Source of the DNA: Clostridia bacterium UC5.1-1C12
GTDB taxonomy: Bacteria; Bacillota_I; Bacilli_A; Erysipelotrichales; Erysipelotrichaceae
Assembly (NCBI GenBank): GCA_001305055.1
Contig: BBZX01000001.1
Location: forward strand, 124,001 to 188,000
Direction of reading: 5' to 3'
Length of the DNA stretch: 64,000 nucleotides
The notes under the pieces are model-generated. The model was not told where the DNA came from. It was given only the letters and a program-made list of their open reading frames with translations, and did not search any database. How positions within the stretch are numbered: the first letter of the stretch is position 1; every line of letters starts with the position of its first letter. Positions 30,764-41,058 of this stretch are shown here, piece after piece. A program made the translations under genes and the position numbers.

Positions 30764-31958
30764 CTATAAACCTTTATAATATTCAACAGCTAATTCGACA
30801 GCTTTAGTCATCGCATTGGAAGTAACCGTAGCGCCTGATACCGCATCTACCTTGCTTAAATCGTCTTGACCAGCGACTAAAGCATTGATGAAATCAGAAT
30901 TTTCAGCCGTTAACACACCGCCGACATTTTCTGTTTCCTGAGCATCTCTGACATTGATTGCGGTAATCTTACCTTCCGCATCAAAAGTGATATGGGTTTC
31001 CATTTCACCGCCGTAACCCTGGGTAACGACCTCAACCTTAGTGCTGCCGTCAGTAGTTGTATGGGTTACCACACCTTCAAATAATTCACCATGAATCGCG
31101 AGATAAACCATTCTCTGGAAATCACCGACAAAGGTAATTGTCGCTCCGGAAATCGTATCTCTTTCTTCGATCGGTTCACTAGCCTGATTCGTTGTTTTAA
31201 ACATTTCATAAACATCTTCTAATGTCATCTTATTTTCTAAAATATAAGTTTCAATAGCTGCCATCTGTTCGCCGTAGCTTCTGCCGCCATGATAGCCAGC
31301 AAATGAGATACGCTTAGATCCTTCCTGATAAGAACCATTGGCATATAAACCATGCATGCTCAGGATATCCTTCACCAATGTCTCTTCATTCAGTTCAATG
31401 CCGCCATCCTTTGCAAGATAGCCATAAGCCAGCAGCGCTTTATCCATTGCTACTTCTACGGCATTATCCGGTGAAGACAAGGCATCATCCCTGAAATTCA
31501 GTTCCTTAAATGTTGTTGTATCAGTCAGATTATCGCATGAAGCTGATACCATGAACTGCGCAAGCGAACCTTCACCATAAGCAGGATCATAACCATAAGC
31601 GGTTAAAGTTGTCAGCTTATAGCCGTCCGCTGTCTTTTCTACAGCTGCATCAGAGATATTCATTAAATATCCCATAATATCTTTTTCGAATACTCACCTT
31701 CGCTGCCTTGTTGCGAATAATATCAAAATTCAATTCTGTGATGATACCATCTTCCGTTTTACCTTCAAAAATGAATGTATCATTTTTAGGCTTGCCGCTG
31801 GATGTCGTACCCTTCATTTCATACTCTGCCGCAAATGTTTCCACAACCGGCTCCTTGACCTCCGTCTCCGGTTTAGAGTCTTTGTTTTCTGTCGAACAAG
31901 CACTTAGTCCTAGCACTAAGGCTGATACCGATAAGATACTGATTAATTTATTTTTCAT
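30764..31958 (-). CDS. FMN-binding-domain lipoprotein with two flavinylation-like motifs
   Basis: A lipoprotein (MKNKLISILSVSALVLGLSAC) of about 398 residues. The C-terminal FMN_bind domain holds DAVSGATVTSNAM, matching the SGATxT site at which ApbE-type enzymes attach FMN to Thr. A second motif, DTISGATITFVGD, lies about 110 residues upstream. The arrangement resembles extracellular electron-transfer flavoproteins such as PplA. The frame breaks near 31680, between IIRNKAAK and MGYLMNIS. The start is taken at ATG 31958 behind GGAGGG. No ApbE gene is in the window. Binding of FMN is inferred from motifs only. Confidence 0.83.
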
Positions 31959-32083
31959 TGACTTTCCCTCCGTCAAATTAATTATTTCACATAAAAGTAT
32001 TTAAATCAACAATTTTTAATGATATTTAATATTTATTTACTATTCATTATTATTAATCAGTAAAAAAGGATGATTGCTCACCC

Positions 32084-33365
32084 TTAATCGATAAAATTAA
32101 ATTCCGTATCGCAGATAACTACAATATCGCCGTCCTGACAGCCAGCATCACGCAGTGCCTGATCAACATTGAGCACACGCATCTTGCGGGCAAAACGCTG
32201 ATCAGCTTCTTCAGAATTGAAACGTGTCGCATTATATGCACGTTCAATTTCTTCACCAGCGATCTGCCATTTACCATTGCCAAGATTATGAATCTCAAAC
32301 GGTTTCTCAGGTTCTTCAAATTTATAAAGCACCCCTTCGCTCTCCTGATTTTCAACCTCGCTGTGCATTGGGAATTCCGGAGTCACGGCGAGTAAATCAG
32401 CAGCCCGATACAATACTGGATCCAACCCTTCCGCAATAATCGTTGTGGTTTCAAATACCTCAACATCTGGATAGGCTTCTTTAAAACGGCGCAGATTCGC
32501 CGCGGCAGCATCCAGATCCATCTTGTTAGCGACTACGATCTGCGGCCTTTCCATCAGACGATACTCATAGGAAGCCAATTCATTGTTAATGATGCGATAA
32601 TCCTCGACAGGATCACGGCCGTCATTGGCACCCATATCGATGATATGAATAATTACTCGGCAGCGTTCAATATGTCTTAAAAACTGAATGCCGAGTCCCT
32701 TGCCTTCGCTGGCACCTTCAATCAATCCCGGTAAATCTGCCATAACAAAGCTGCGGCCGTCGGCAACCTGAACTAAACCAAGATTGGGCGTGATGGTTGT
32801 AAAATGATAATCAGCAATTTCCGGTTTAGCTTTTGAAACAACGGAAAGCAGGGTTGATTTACCAACTGATGGGAAACCGACTAAGCCGACATCCGCCAAT
32901 ACCTTTAATTCTACCTGAATATCGTATTCATCACCAAAGGCACCCATTTCACTATATTCAGGTGCTGAATTAACACTTGATTTAAAATGGAAATTACCAC
33001 GGCCGCCTTTACCGCCGGCAGCAATGACTGCCTGCTGATTCGGCCGGGTCAAATCAGCGAGAATACTGCCATTTTCGCGCTTTACCAACGTTCCCGGCGG
33101 CACCTTGATAATTGTATCCTTACCGTCAGCGCCATGCATTTTCTTTGGTTTGCCTTTGCCGCCATCTTCAGCGACGATCTTGCGGTTATAACGAAGATCC
33201 AGCAATGTTGACTTTCCGGTATCTACCTGAAAAATAACACTGCCGCCTTTGCCGCCATCACCGCCGCTTGGCCCGCCCAGCGGTACATACTTTTCACGCG
33301 AAACGCAACGATACCATCGCCGCCCTTGCCAGCTTTTACTTTTAACTTACGCGATCAACAAACAT
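32084..33365 (-). CDS. obgE: Ribosome-assembly GTPase Obg/CgtA (frame broken)
   Basis: An essential GTPase of 50S maturation. A glycine-rich Obg domain (GGKGGRGNFHF), G1 GFPSVGKSTLL, switch HFTTITPNLG, DLPGLIEGASEGKGLG and NKMDLDAA are followed by an OCT C-terminal domain. The annotated-looking start at 33205 is too late: the real N-terminus is ATG 33365 (MFVDRVK) behind GAGGTG. Two one-base losses near 33347 and 33300 interrupt the first 50 codons. Restored, it reads KVKAGKGGDGIVAF...EKYVPLGGPSGGDGG, exactly the Obg start. It follows rpmA. Confidence 0.93.
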
Positions 33366-33391
33366 GTTCGCACCTCTTTTCTTGCTTCAAA

Positions 33392-33412
33392 AATAAAATC
33401 CCTTTCGGGGAC
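33392..33412 (-). terminator. Hairpin between rpmA and obg
   Basis: GTCCCCGAAAGGGAT followed by TTTATTTTT on the minus strand. It may be an attenuating terminator, since obg lies directly downstream. Confidence 0.55.
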
Positions 33413-33415
33413 TTT

Positions 33416-33700
33416 TTATGCTTGTGGGTAAACAGAAACTTTCTTTTTGTCTTTACCAAGACGTTCGAACTTAACGATACCGTCGCATTTTGCGAACAAT
33501 GTATCATCACCACCGCGACCAACATTAGTTCCCGGGTGAATCTTGGTTCCGCGTTGACGATAAATAATAGAACCGCCAGTGCAGAATTGACCATCAGCCA
33601 ACTTAGCGCCTAAACGTTTTGATTGAGAGTCACGACCGTTCTTAGTAGAACCTACTCCCTTTTTAGATGCGAATAATTGGATATCTAATACAAATTTCAT
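33416..33700 (-). CDS. rpmA: Ribosomal protein L27 with Prp-cleaved leader peptide
   Basis: 50S protein near the peptidyl-transferase centre. 94 residues with the family core [20 protein letters not shown] and [20 protein letters not shown]. The N-terminus [15 protein letters not shown] carries a 10-residue extension of the type removed by the Prp protease in Firmicutes, expected cut between Phe10 and Ala11. The protease gene lies directly upstream and overlaps by 4 bases. Intact. Confidence 0.97.
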   Translation of the reverse strand: MKFVLDIQLFASKKGVGSTKNGRDSQSKRLGAKLADGQFCTGGSIIYRQRGTKIHPGTNVGRGGDDTLFAKCDGIVKFERLGKDKKKVSVYPQA

Positions 33701-34020
33701 GATGCCACCTCCATTTGCTGTATTTGAATGTATTTTTTATAAGTTTCCGCCATAGTCTGAAACTGAATCAGCATGACTTTTAAAATCAGCTGCACCATCT
33801 CATTATGACGATTTAATACGTGTATACTGATGAAGCCACTGTTCATTTGCAGTGAGCATTCACCTTCAGCCAGTTCCTCCAATGCGTTCAGAATACCTAC
33901 ACCGATTGAACTGACACCGGCACAGACTAAATCCTGTCCATGTTCAGCAAAATCAGCATGTCCGCTTATCTCTACGGCCGCTATCTCATCCTGCACTGTA
34001 TTCACTGTAACCGTAACCAC
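33697..34020 (-). CDS. prp: Ribosomal-processing cysteine protease Prp
   Basis: Cleaves the N-terminal extension of L27. 107 residues; the catalytic pair is His21 and Cys33 in [20 protein letters not shown]. Standard position between rplU and rpmA, overlapping rpmA by 4 bases and starting 2 bases after the rplU stop, so the three genes are translationally coupled. Intact. Confidence 0.95.
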   Translation of the reverse strand: MVTVTVNTVQDEIAAVEISGHADFAEHGQDLVCAGVSSIGVGILNALEELAEGECSLQMNSGFISIHVLNRHNEMVQLILKVMLIQFQTMAETYKKYIQIQQMEVAS

Positions 34021-34022
34021 AA

Positions 34023-34334
34023 TTAAGCCTCGATTGCTTCGATTGTTAATTTAGTATAAGGTTGTCTGTGACCTTGTTTACGGTGTGAGCTTCCATCTTT
34101 ACATTTGTATTTGTAAATCGTGATTTTCTTAGCCTTGCCTTGTTTTTCAACTTTAGCAGTAACTTTAGCACCCTTAACATAAGGAGCACCAACTTTAGTT
34201 GTTCTGTTTGAATAGCAAACAACTTTGTCAAAGACAACCTGCTCGCCTTCCTGAACATCTAATTTTTCAACAAAGATTGTTGAACCAACTTCACAAAGAA
34301 CTTGTTTTCCACCTGTTTCGATAATTGCGTACAT
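34023..34334 (-). CDS. rplU: Ribosomal protein L21
   Basis: 50S ribosomal protein of 103 residues ([26 protein letters not shown]). I start at ATG 34334, preceded by GGAGG, because the open frame upstream (to 34466) is the untranslated leader. First gene of rplU-prp-rpmA-obg. Intact. Confidence 0.96.
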   Translation of the reverse strand: MYAIIETGGKQVLCEVGSTIFVEKLDVQEGEQVVFDKVVCYSNRTTKVGAPYVKGAKVTAKVEKQGKAKKITIYKYKCKDGSSHRKQGHRQPYTKLTIEAIEA

Positions 34335-34437
34335 AATCGCACCTCCTTCTTTCATAAGACTCGCCAATAACAGGAGACTTGCGTACTTGTAACCCTGTAT
34401 CATGCGGTTGTAAGCCAAAAGGACATACAACGTAGTT
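34335..34437 (-). ncRNA. Candidate L21 leader RNA
   Basis: A leader of about 95-100 nt between a strong promoter and rplU. It lies where the Firmicute L21 leader is found and contains several short self-complementary segments. L21 leaders are thought to respond to L21 and repress the operon. I could not fold it against the family model, so the call is positional. Confidence 0.5.
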
Positions 34438-34466
34438 ATGTTACCATATAAAGGTAAATCCGTCAA
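34438..34466 (-). promoter_or_regulatory. rplU operon promoter
   Basis: TTGACG (34466-34461), a 17-base spacer and TAACAT (34443-34438) on the minus strand. Confidence 0.75.
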
Positions 34467-34496
34467 TTATTTTCAGTTAAATAATCACAAAAACAT

Positions 34497-37400
34497 CTAT
34501 ACAAGGCCCGGCGGCGACACTTCCTGAAGCTGTTTTACCAAGCAGCTGTCCTCACGCGTAATATCCCCCTGAATCAAAACCATTCTGCCTTTTATCAAAT
34601 ACTGAATATATTTTTGATAAACGCGCGGCATCAGCACCAGATCATACGTTGTCGTTTCATCCATCAATGTCACAAAAGCCATTAAATCACCGGTTTTGGT
34701 TTTATGCTGGCGAACGCGCTCGATTTGGCCAAACATTTCAGCCTTACCCATCTTCCCTTTATAATCAATCAAAAGCGGGGCTCTGATATCAAGCTGAGAA
34801 CGCAGTTCAGTAATCGGATGCTTGCTGAGATAGAAACCAAGCACTTCCCTTTCTGCTTCGCATTTGCGCTCATTTGTTTCTTTGATCATAATCGGTGCCG
34901 GTTTCGATACCAGATTGAAATTAATCGTAATCTGATTCTGATCCTCCACCTTTACAATTTCCGCATAACGGATGGCCTCTTCAAGTGATGCGCGCATCGA
35001 AGCTCGGTTCATGCCAAAATCATCAAGCGCTCCGGCGTCAATCAGACATTCAATGCACTTCCGTGAAACTTTGCAAGTAGCCATGCGAGCGACAAAATCG
35101 TAGAAATCAGTATAACGGCCGTTAATTGAACGATCCTTCAGAATACTTTCACAGACTGCCACACCGATATTTTGATACCTAAGAGCGGAAAACGGATGGC
35201 CTGCTGCTCAATCAGATAATCAGCGTTTGACTCATTAACACTTGGTGGCAGAATCGTCAGCCGCCGTTTGCGGGCTTCAAAGATATATTCACTGGTCTTG
35301 CTCTCACTGCCAATAACACTATTTAAAAGACTTGTAAAGAACTGCAAAGGTGCGTTAGCTTTCAGATAAGCCATCTGATAAGCAAGCAAGCCATAGGCAA
35401 TTGAATGCGATTTATTGAAACCATAATTAGCAAATTTCAAAATCAAAGCATAAACCTTATGTACAACCTCTTCTTCATACCCTTTAGCCAAAGCACCCTG
35501 TGTAAACTCTTTCTCCAGCTGCTGAAGATCCTTCAGCTTTTTCTTACTCATCGCCTTACGCAGAATATCCGCTTTCGCAAGGGAGAAGCCGGCCATTTTC
35601 TGCGCGATCTGCATGATCTGCTCCTGATACAGAATAATGCCGTAGGTGTCTTTAAGTATCGGAATTAAATCCTCATGATCATAGACAACCTGATCATTGT
35701 GTGCCCGATTTTCTAAATAAAGCGATATATTTTCCATTGGGCCTGGACGATATAATGCAATTGTAGCGGCAATCTCTTCAAAGTTGCGGGGCTTCATCCT
35801 GCGAATCAGATTTTTCATTCCCTCTGACTCCAGCTGAAAGATGCCGACCGTATCGGCTGCCTGAATACAAGCGAAGGTCTTTTCATCATCCAGCGGTATT
35901 TTCATGATATCCAGCTTTTCTGTCTGCAGGGCATTGATATTCTGCACGATTTCATCGATAATCGTTAAATTTCTAAGCCCCAAAAAGTCCATCTTGATAA
36001 GTCCCAGTTCTTCTAAATATTCCATTGTGAACTGCGTGGAATAAATTCCCTCTTCGGTTTCCATCAGCGGACAGACGTTCGATATCGCGGTATCACATAA
36101 AACAATACCGGCAGCATGGGTTGAAGCATGACGCGGCAGGCCTTCCAGTTTTTTCGCGATCGCATAAAGATGTTCAAAGTTTTTAGACGCGTGAATCATT
36201 TTCTTAAACCGCTGATCCGCCATGTTGTACGCATAATCAAGCGTTACCTTAGGAACATTGGGAATTGCCTTGCTTAACATATCGAGATCATGAACCGCGA
36301 TTCCCAGCACCTTGCCGACATCACGGATCACCTGTTTCGCAGCCAAGGTACCGAAGGTCACGATATGGGCCACATGATCCTGCGAATACTTATCACGGAC
36401 ATAGTCAATCACTTCATCACGGCGGTTGTCAGGAAAATCGGTATCGATATCAGGCATACTGATACGGTCCGGATTCAGAAAACGTTCAAACAGCAGGTGA
36501 TATTTTAAAGGATCGACATGCGTAATGCCCAAACAATAGGCAACCAAAGAACCCGGCGCGCTGCCGCGGCCCGGCCCTACATAAATATTTTGTGAACGGG
36601 CAAAACGAATGAAGTCATAGACAATTAAAAAGTAATCGGCAAACTGCATTTTCAAAATAACATCAAGTTCATATTTCAAACGGCTGTAATAAGCATCCGG
36701 AATCGCCTGATAAGCGAAGCGTTTTTTTAATCCCTGCATACAAAGCTGACGCAGATATTCCTCGCTGCTGACATGAAATTTATTCTCATAAACCGGCAGC
36801 GATGCTTTGGAAAAGCCATTCTCACATCACAGGCCGCAGCAATCACATCCGTAGCCGCTAAATCATCGGCATCATAAAGCTGAGCCATTTCCTCCTGAGT
36901 TCTGAAATAGCGCAGTGAGGATACATTTAATGTCTTATCATGCAATGAAACACCCTGATCAATCGCACATAGTACACGGTAACTCTCTTCATCCTCACGA
37001 TCCGCATAATAGATTCTTGATAAAGCTGTCGTTTTAATGCCATTATTCAGACAAATATCTTTCAGATAAGCATTTTTAATACTGAACAGACCGGAATCGT
37101 TCATCGCAACCGACACATAAAAATCCCGGAAATGCTGATTGAATTCGGTAATGATTTCTTCCAGACGCACCTTATCTTCATTAATCAAATACTGTTCAAA
37201 AACCGAATGCTCACCGGCGGTCAGCACAACACAATCCTTTGTATAATCAATCAGATCATCAAAGGCAATGATCTTGCTTTTAGTATTCAAATAGGTAGAT
37301 AAGGCCATCAGCGAGCGGTAACCATCGTCATTTTTCGCCAGCAGCAGCAAAGGGATGATCTGATCATGCAGATTGACATCACATTCAAGACCGAGAATCG

Positions 37401-37578
37401 GCTTAATCTGCTGACGCATACATTCATGATAAAAAGCCATGGCGCCATGCATCACATTCTTGTCCGTCAGCGCTACCGCATGATATCCGTAGGCTTTGGC
37501 CTTTGCTACGATTTCTTTGATCCGCAGCGGACTTTTCAGCAAGGTGTAACAGCTTCTTGTATGTAAATGCACACTCAT
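34497..37578 (-). CDS. dnaE: DNA polymerase III alpha subunit DnaE (frame broken)
   Basis: A replicative polymerase of about 1,027 residues. An N-terminal PHP domain (MSVHLHTRSCYTLLKSPLRI), catalytic palm segments (VGPGRGSAPGSLVAYCLG with PDIDTDFPDNRRDEVIDYV), the finger region FGTLAAKQVIRDVGKV and MSKKKLKDLQQLEKEFTQG, a tandem HhH, and a C-terminal OB domain are in the right order. The frame breaks near 36815 and 35150 with no domain missing. Slightly shorter than typical DnaE (about 1,100). The start at 37578 is preceded by AAGGGG. Confidence 0.95.
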
Positions 37579-37608
37579 GATAACATCCCCTTTCTTTATT
37601 TCTATTAT

Positions 37609-37633
37609 AACATAAAAGCAGGCATCGCCTGCT
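37609..37633 (-). terminator. Terminator after nrnA
   Basis: AGCAGGCGATGCCTGCT followed by TTTATG on the minus strand, overlapping the nrnA stop. A TATAAT (37609-37604) follows and may belong to the dnaE promoter. Confidence 0.65.
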
Positions 37634-38571
37634 TATTCTGCAATTCGTTTCATTAAGCGTGACAGCAGCTCATCAATATCCAAGCGCTCAAGCTTCTTAA
37701 CACCGCTGGCCAGCTTATGACCGCCGCCGTGATATTCATTTGCGATATCATTAACGCTTTTGCGATAGGAACGCAGCGAACCATTATATAAATGGCCCTC
37801 CTCATTAGGATTGCGGGTAAATAATGCCCATACTTCAATGCCGCTGATACCGGCAAACGCATTCACTTTATCTTTAGCCTCCACAAAGCTGAGACCAAAA
37901 CGCTCATATTCTTCTTGTTCAACGATTTTATAGATCAGCTGATCATCAATGATGGTGCATGTATTCTTCAAATAAGCTTCAAATCTGAATGATTTCAGAT
38001 CCGTTGCAAACATCTGATGATTCAAAGCAGAAATGTCAACACCCTGAGCACTAAGCCAGGCAGCACAGGCCATCGTCTGCGCACTGACACTCGGTATCGA
38101 AAACTTCTGTGAATCCGTCAGCAAGCCGCAGTACAGATAACTCGCCGCCGCTTTGGAGCACGTATCCTTTACGCCCATCAGCAGTTTCGTCAATACTTCA
38201 CAGGTCGAGCAGGCACGCTCTTCCACAAGATTCAGATCACCGTAGCATTCAACCACCGGATGATGATCAATTTTAATCACCGTATCGCAAAGCTTATACC
38301 GCTGATCATCGATGCGCTCGACATTGGCTGTGTCAAGAATGATCGCACAGGCATTCTTCAGTGCTTCATCGCTGATCACATCACTGACCGGAAAGGCTGA
38401 ATCCGCATTTTCATTATCCCCTAAAGCGACTATGCACTTATCAGGATAAGTTTCTTCAAGCCAAAGCTTAAGGCCGAATTGAGAACCCAGCGCATCGCCA
38501 TCAGGAAAAACATGACGGAAAAGCGCTAGGGTATCATATTGTTCAATGATTTCAAAGAAATCCTTAGCCAT
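37633..38571 (-). CDS. nrnA: DHH-family oligoribonuclease / pAp phosphatase NrnA
   Basis: Degrades nano-RNA and dephosphorylates 3'-phosphoadenosine 5'-phosphate. 312 residues: RHVFPDGDALGSQFGLKLWL, ILDTANVERID, IKIDHHPVVE and the DHHA1 motif YHGGGHKLASG. It has the architecture of Bacillus NrnA/YtqI. Its start lies 1 base after the ackA stop. Intact frame. Confidence 0.93.
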   Translation of the reverse strand: MAKDFFEIIEQYDTLALFRHVFPDGDALGSQFGLKLWLEETYPDKCIVALGDNENADSAFPVSDVISDEALKNACAIILDTANVERIDDQRYKLCDTVIKIDHHPVVECYGDLNLVEERACSTCEVLTKLLMGVKDTCSKAAASYLYCGLLTDSQKFSIPSVSAQTMACAAWLSAQGVDISALNHQMFATDLKSFRFEAYLKNTCTIIDDQLIYKIVEQEEYERFGLSFVEAKDKVNAFAGISGIEVWALFTRNPNEEGHLYNGSLRSYRKSVNDIANEYHGGGHKLASGVKKLERLDIDELLSRLMKRIAE

Positions 38572-38572
38572 T

Positions 38573-39771
<1,199 letters not shown>

Positions 39772-39780
39772 TTACCTCCG

Positions 39781-40095
39781 TTACTCATTTTCTTCTAATA
39801 ACATGACATATTGATTAATTTCTTTATTACCAAACGATTTTATTTTATCATAAATTTCTGATCGTGCATGAAATTTTTGCACAAGCTGTAACTTTTCTTC
39901 ATATTCTTCCATGATTTTCTCACTGCGTCTCAGCGTGTCCAAAATAGCGCTGCGTGAAACATCGAAATTTTCACTGATTTCTGCCAATGAAAAATCCTCG
40001 CGATAATACTGTGTACAGATTTCTTTCTGCTTTTCAGTCAGCAAATCCTCATACCAATCAAGATACTCATTCATTTTCTCAGTTTTATTATTCAT
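39781..40095 (-). CDS. ylxM: YlxM-family DNA-binding protein (SRP operon)
   Basis: A small helix-turn-helix protein (UPF0122). EYLDWYEDLLTEKQKEICTQ, the helix-turn-helix FSLAEISENFDVSRSAILDT and the long C-terminal helix are typical. I start at ATG 40095, 8 bases inside the end of ftsY; an upstream GTG at 40113 is possible. It usually sits between ftsY and ffh; ffh is not next here, and ackA follows instead. Confidence 0.88.
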   Translation of the reverse strand: MNNKTEKMNEYLDWYEDLLTEKQKEICTQYYREDFSLAEISENFDVSRSAILDTLRRSEKIMEEYEEKLQLVQKFHARSEIYDKIKSFGNKEINQYVMLLEENE

Positions 40096-41058
40096 TACCC
40101 GCCAGTCCTTCACACAGACTATATAAATAAGCGTCTAAGTCAAACGGTCTCAAATCATCTAATTTTTCACCCAAACCGATATATTTTACCGGCAGGCCCA
40201 GACGATCACGGATAGCGATCACGATGCCGCCCTTAGCCGTACCATCTAATTTCGTCAGAATAATACCGGTTACGTTGCATGCTTCAGTAAATAATTCAGC
40301 CTGTGAGATACCATTTTGACCAGTAGTCGCATCCAGTACCAGCCACACCTCATGAGGTGCGCCGGGGATTTCACGTTCAACTACACGGTGCATTTTAGAA
40401 AGCTCATTCATCAGATTCGTCTTATTCTGCAGACGGCCGGCAGTATCACCAATCAGCACATCAATATTGTTTTCAGCCGCATAACGGCAGCCATCGACTA
40501 AAGCCGCGCTCGGATCACCGTTTTCACGTCCTTTGATGCAGTGAATATTTAAACGCTCAGCCCAAACTGCCAGCTGATCAATAGCACCGGCACGGAAAGT
40601 ATCCGCCGCCGCAACGGCCACCGTTTTGCCCTGATCAAGAAACAGCTTTGAAAGCTTGGCAGTTGTCGTCGTCTTGCCGCTGCCGTTAACGCCTACCATT
40701 AAGATTACCGTTGGTCCCTGATCATTAAACACAAATTCACGGTCTTCCTTGGCATTATACATTTCTGCCATTTCTTCAATCAGGCATTCAACGATCTCAT
40801 CAAAACTTTTCAGTTTGCGGTCCATGGCCGTATTCTCAACAGCATCGACTATTTTTGAGCAGTGTGAATACCGATGTCCGCTTCCAAGAGAATCACCATC
40901 AGATCCTCAAGAAATTCTTCATTGACGCCTGTGAAATTCAAAGATAAACGGCGGATTTTCTCCGAAAAAGACTTTCTTGACTTATCAAGGCCGCTTAAAT
41001 AACGATCACTGTCCTGTTTACCTGAAAATGCCTGTTTTAATTTAGAAAAGATACCCAT
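40088..41058 (-). CDS. ftsY: SRP receptor FtsY (frame broken)
   Basis: Membrane-associated SRP GTPase for cotranslational targeting. A short N domain (MGIFSKLKQAFSGKQDSDRY) is followed by the G domain: VILMVGVNGSGKTTTTAKLS, VAVAAADTFRAGAIDQL, IGDTAGRLQNK, ILTKLDGTAKGG and IGLGEKLDDLRPFD. The frame breaks near 40845. Restored length about 323 residues, with no acidic A domain. Its ATG overlaps the smc stop (TAATG). Confidence 0.95.

Noticed and set aside
34497..37578. Programmed frameshifting or a split, intein-type DnaE
   Set aside because: The breaks lie at different, unconserved places with no slippery heptamer plus pseudoknot and no intein motifs; similar breaks occur in many genes here.
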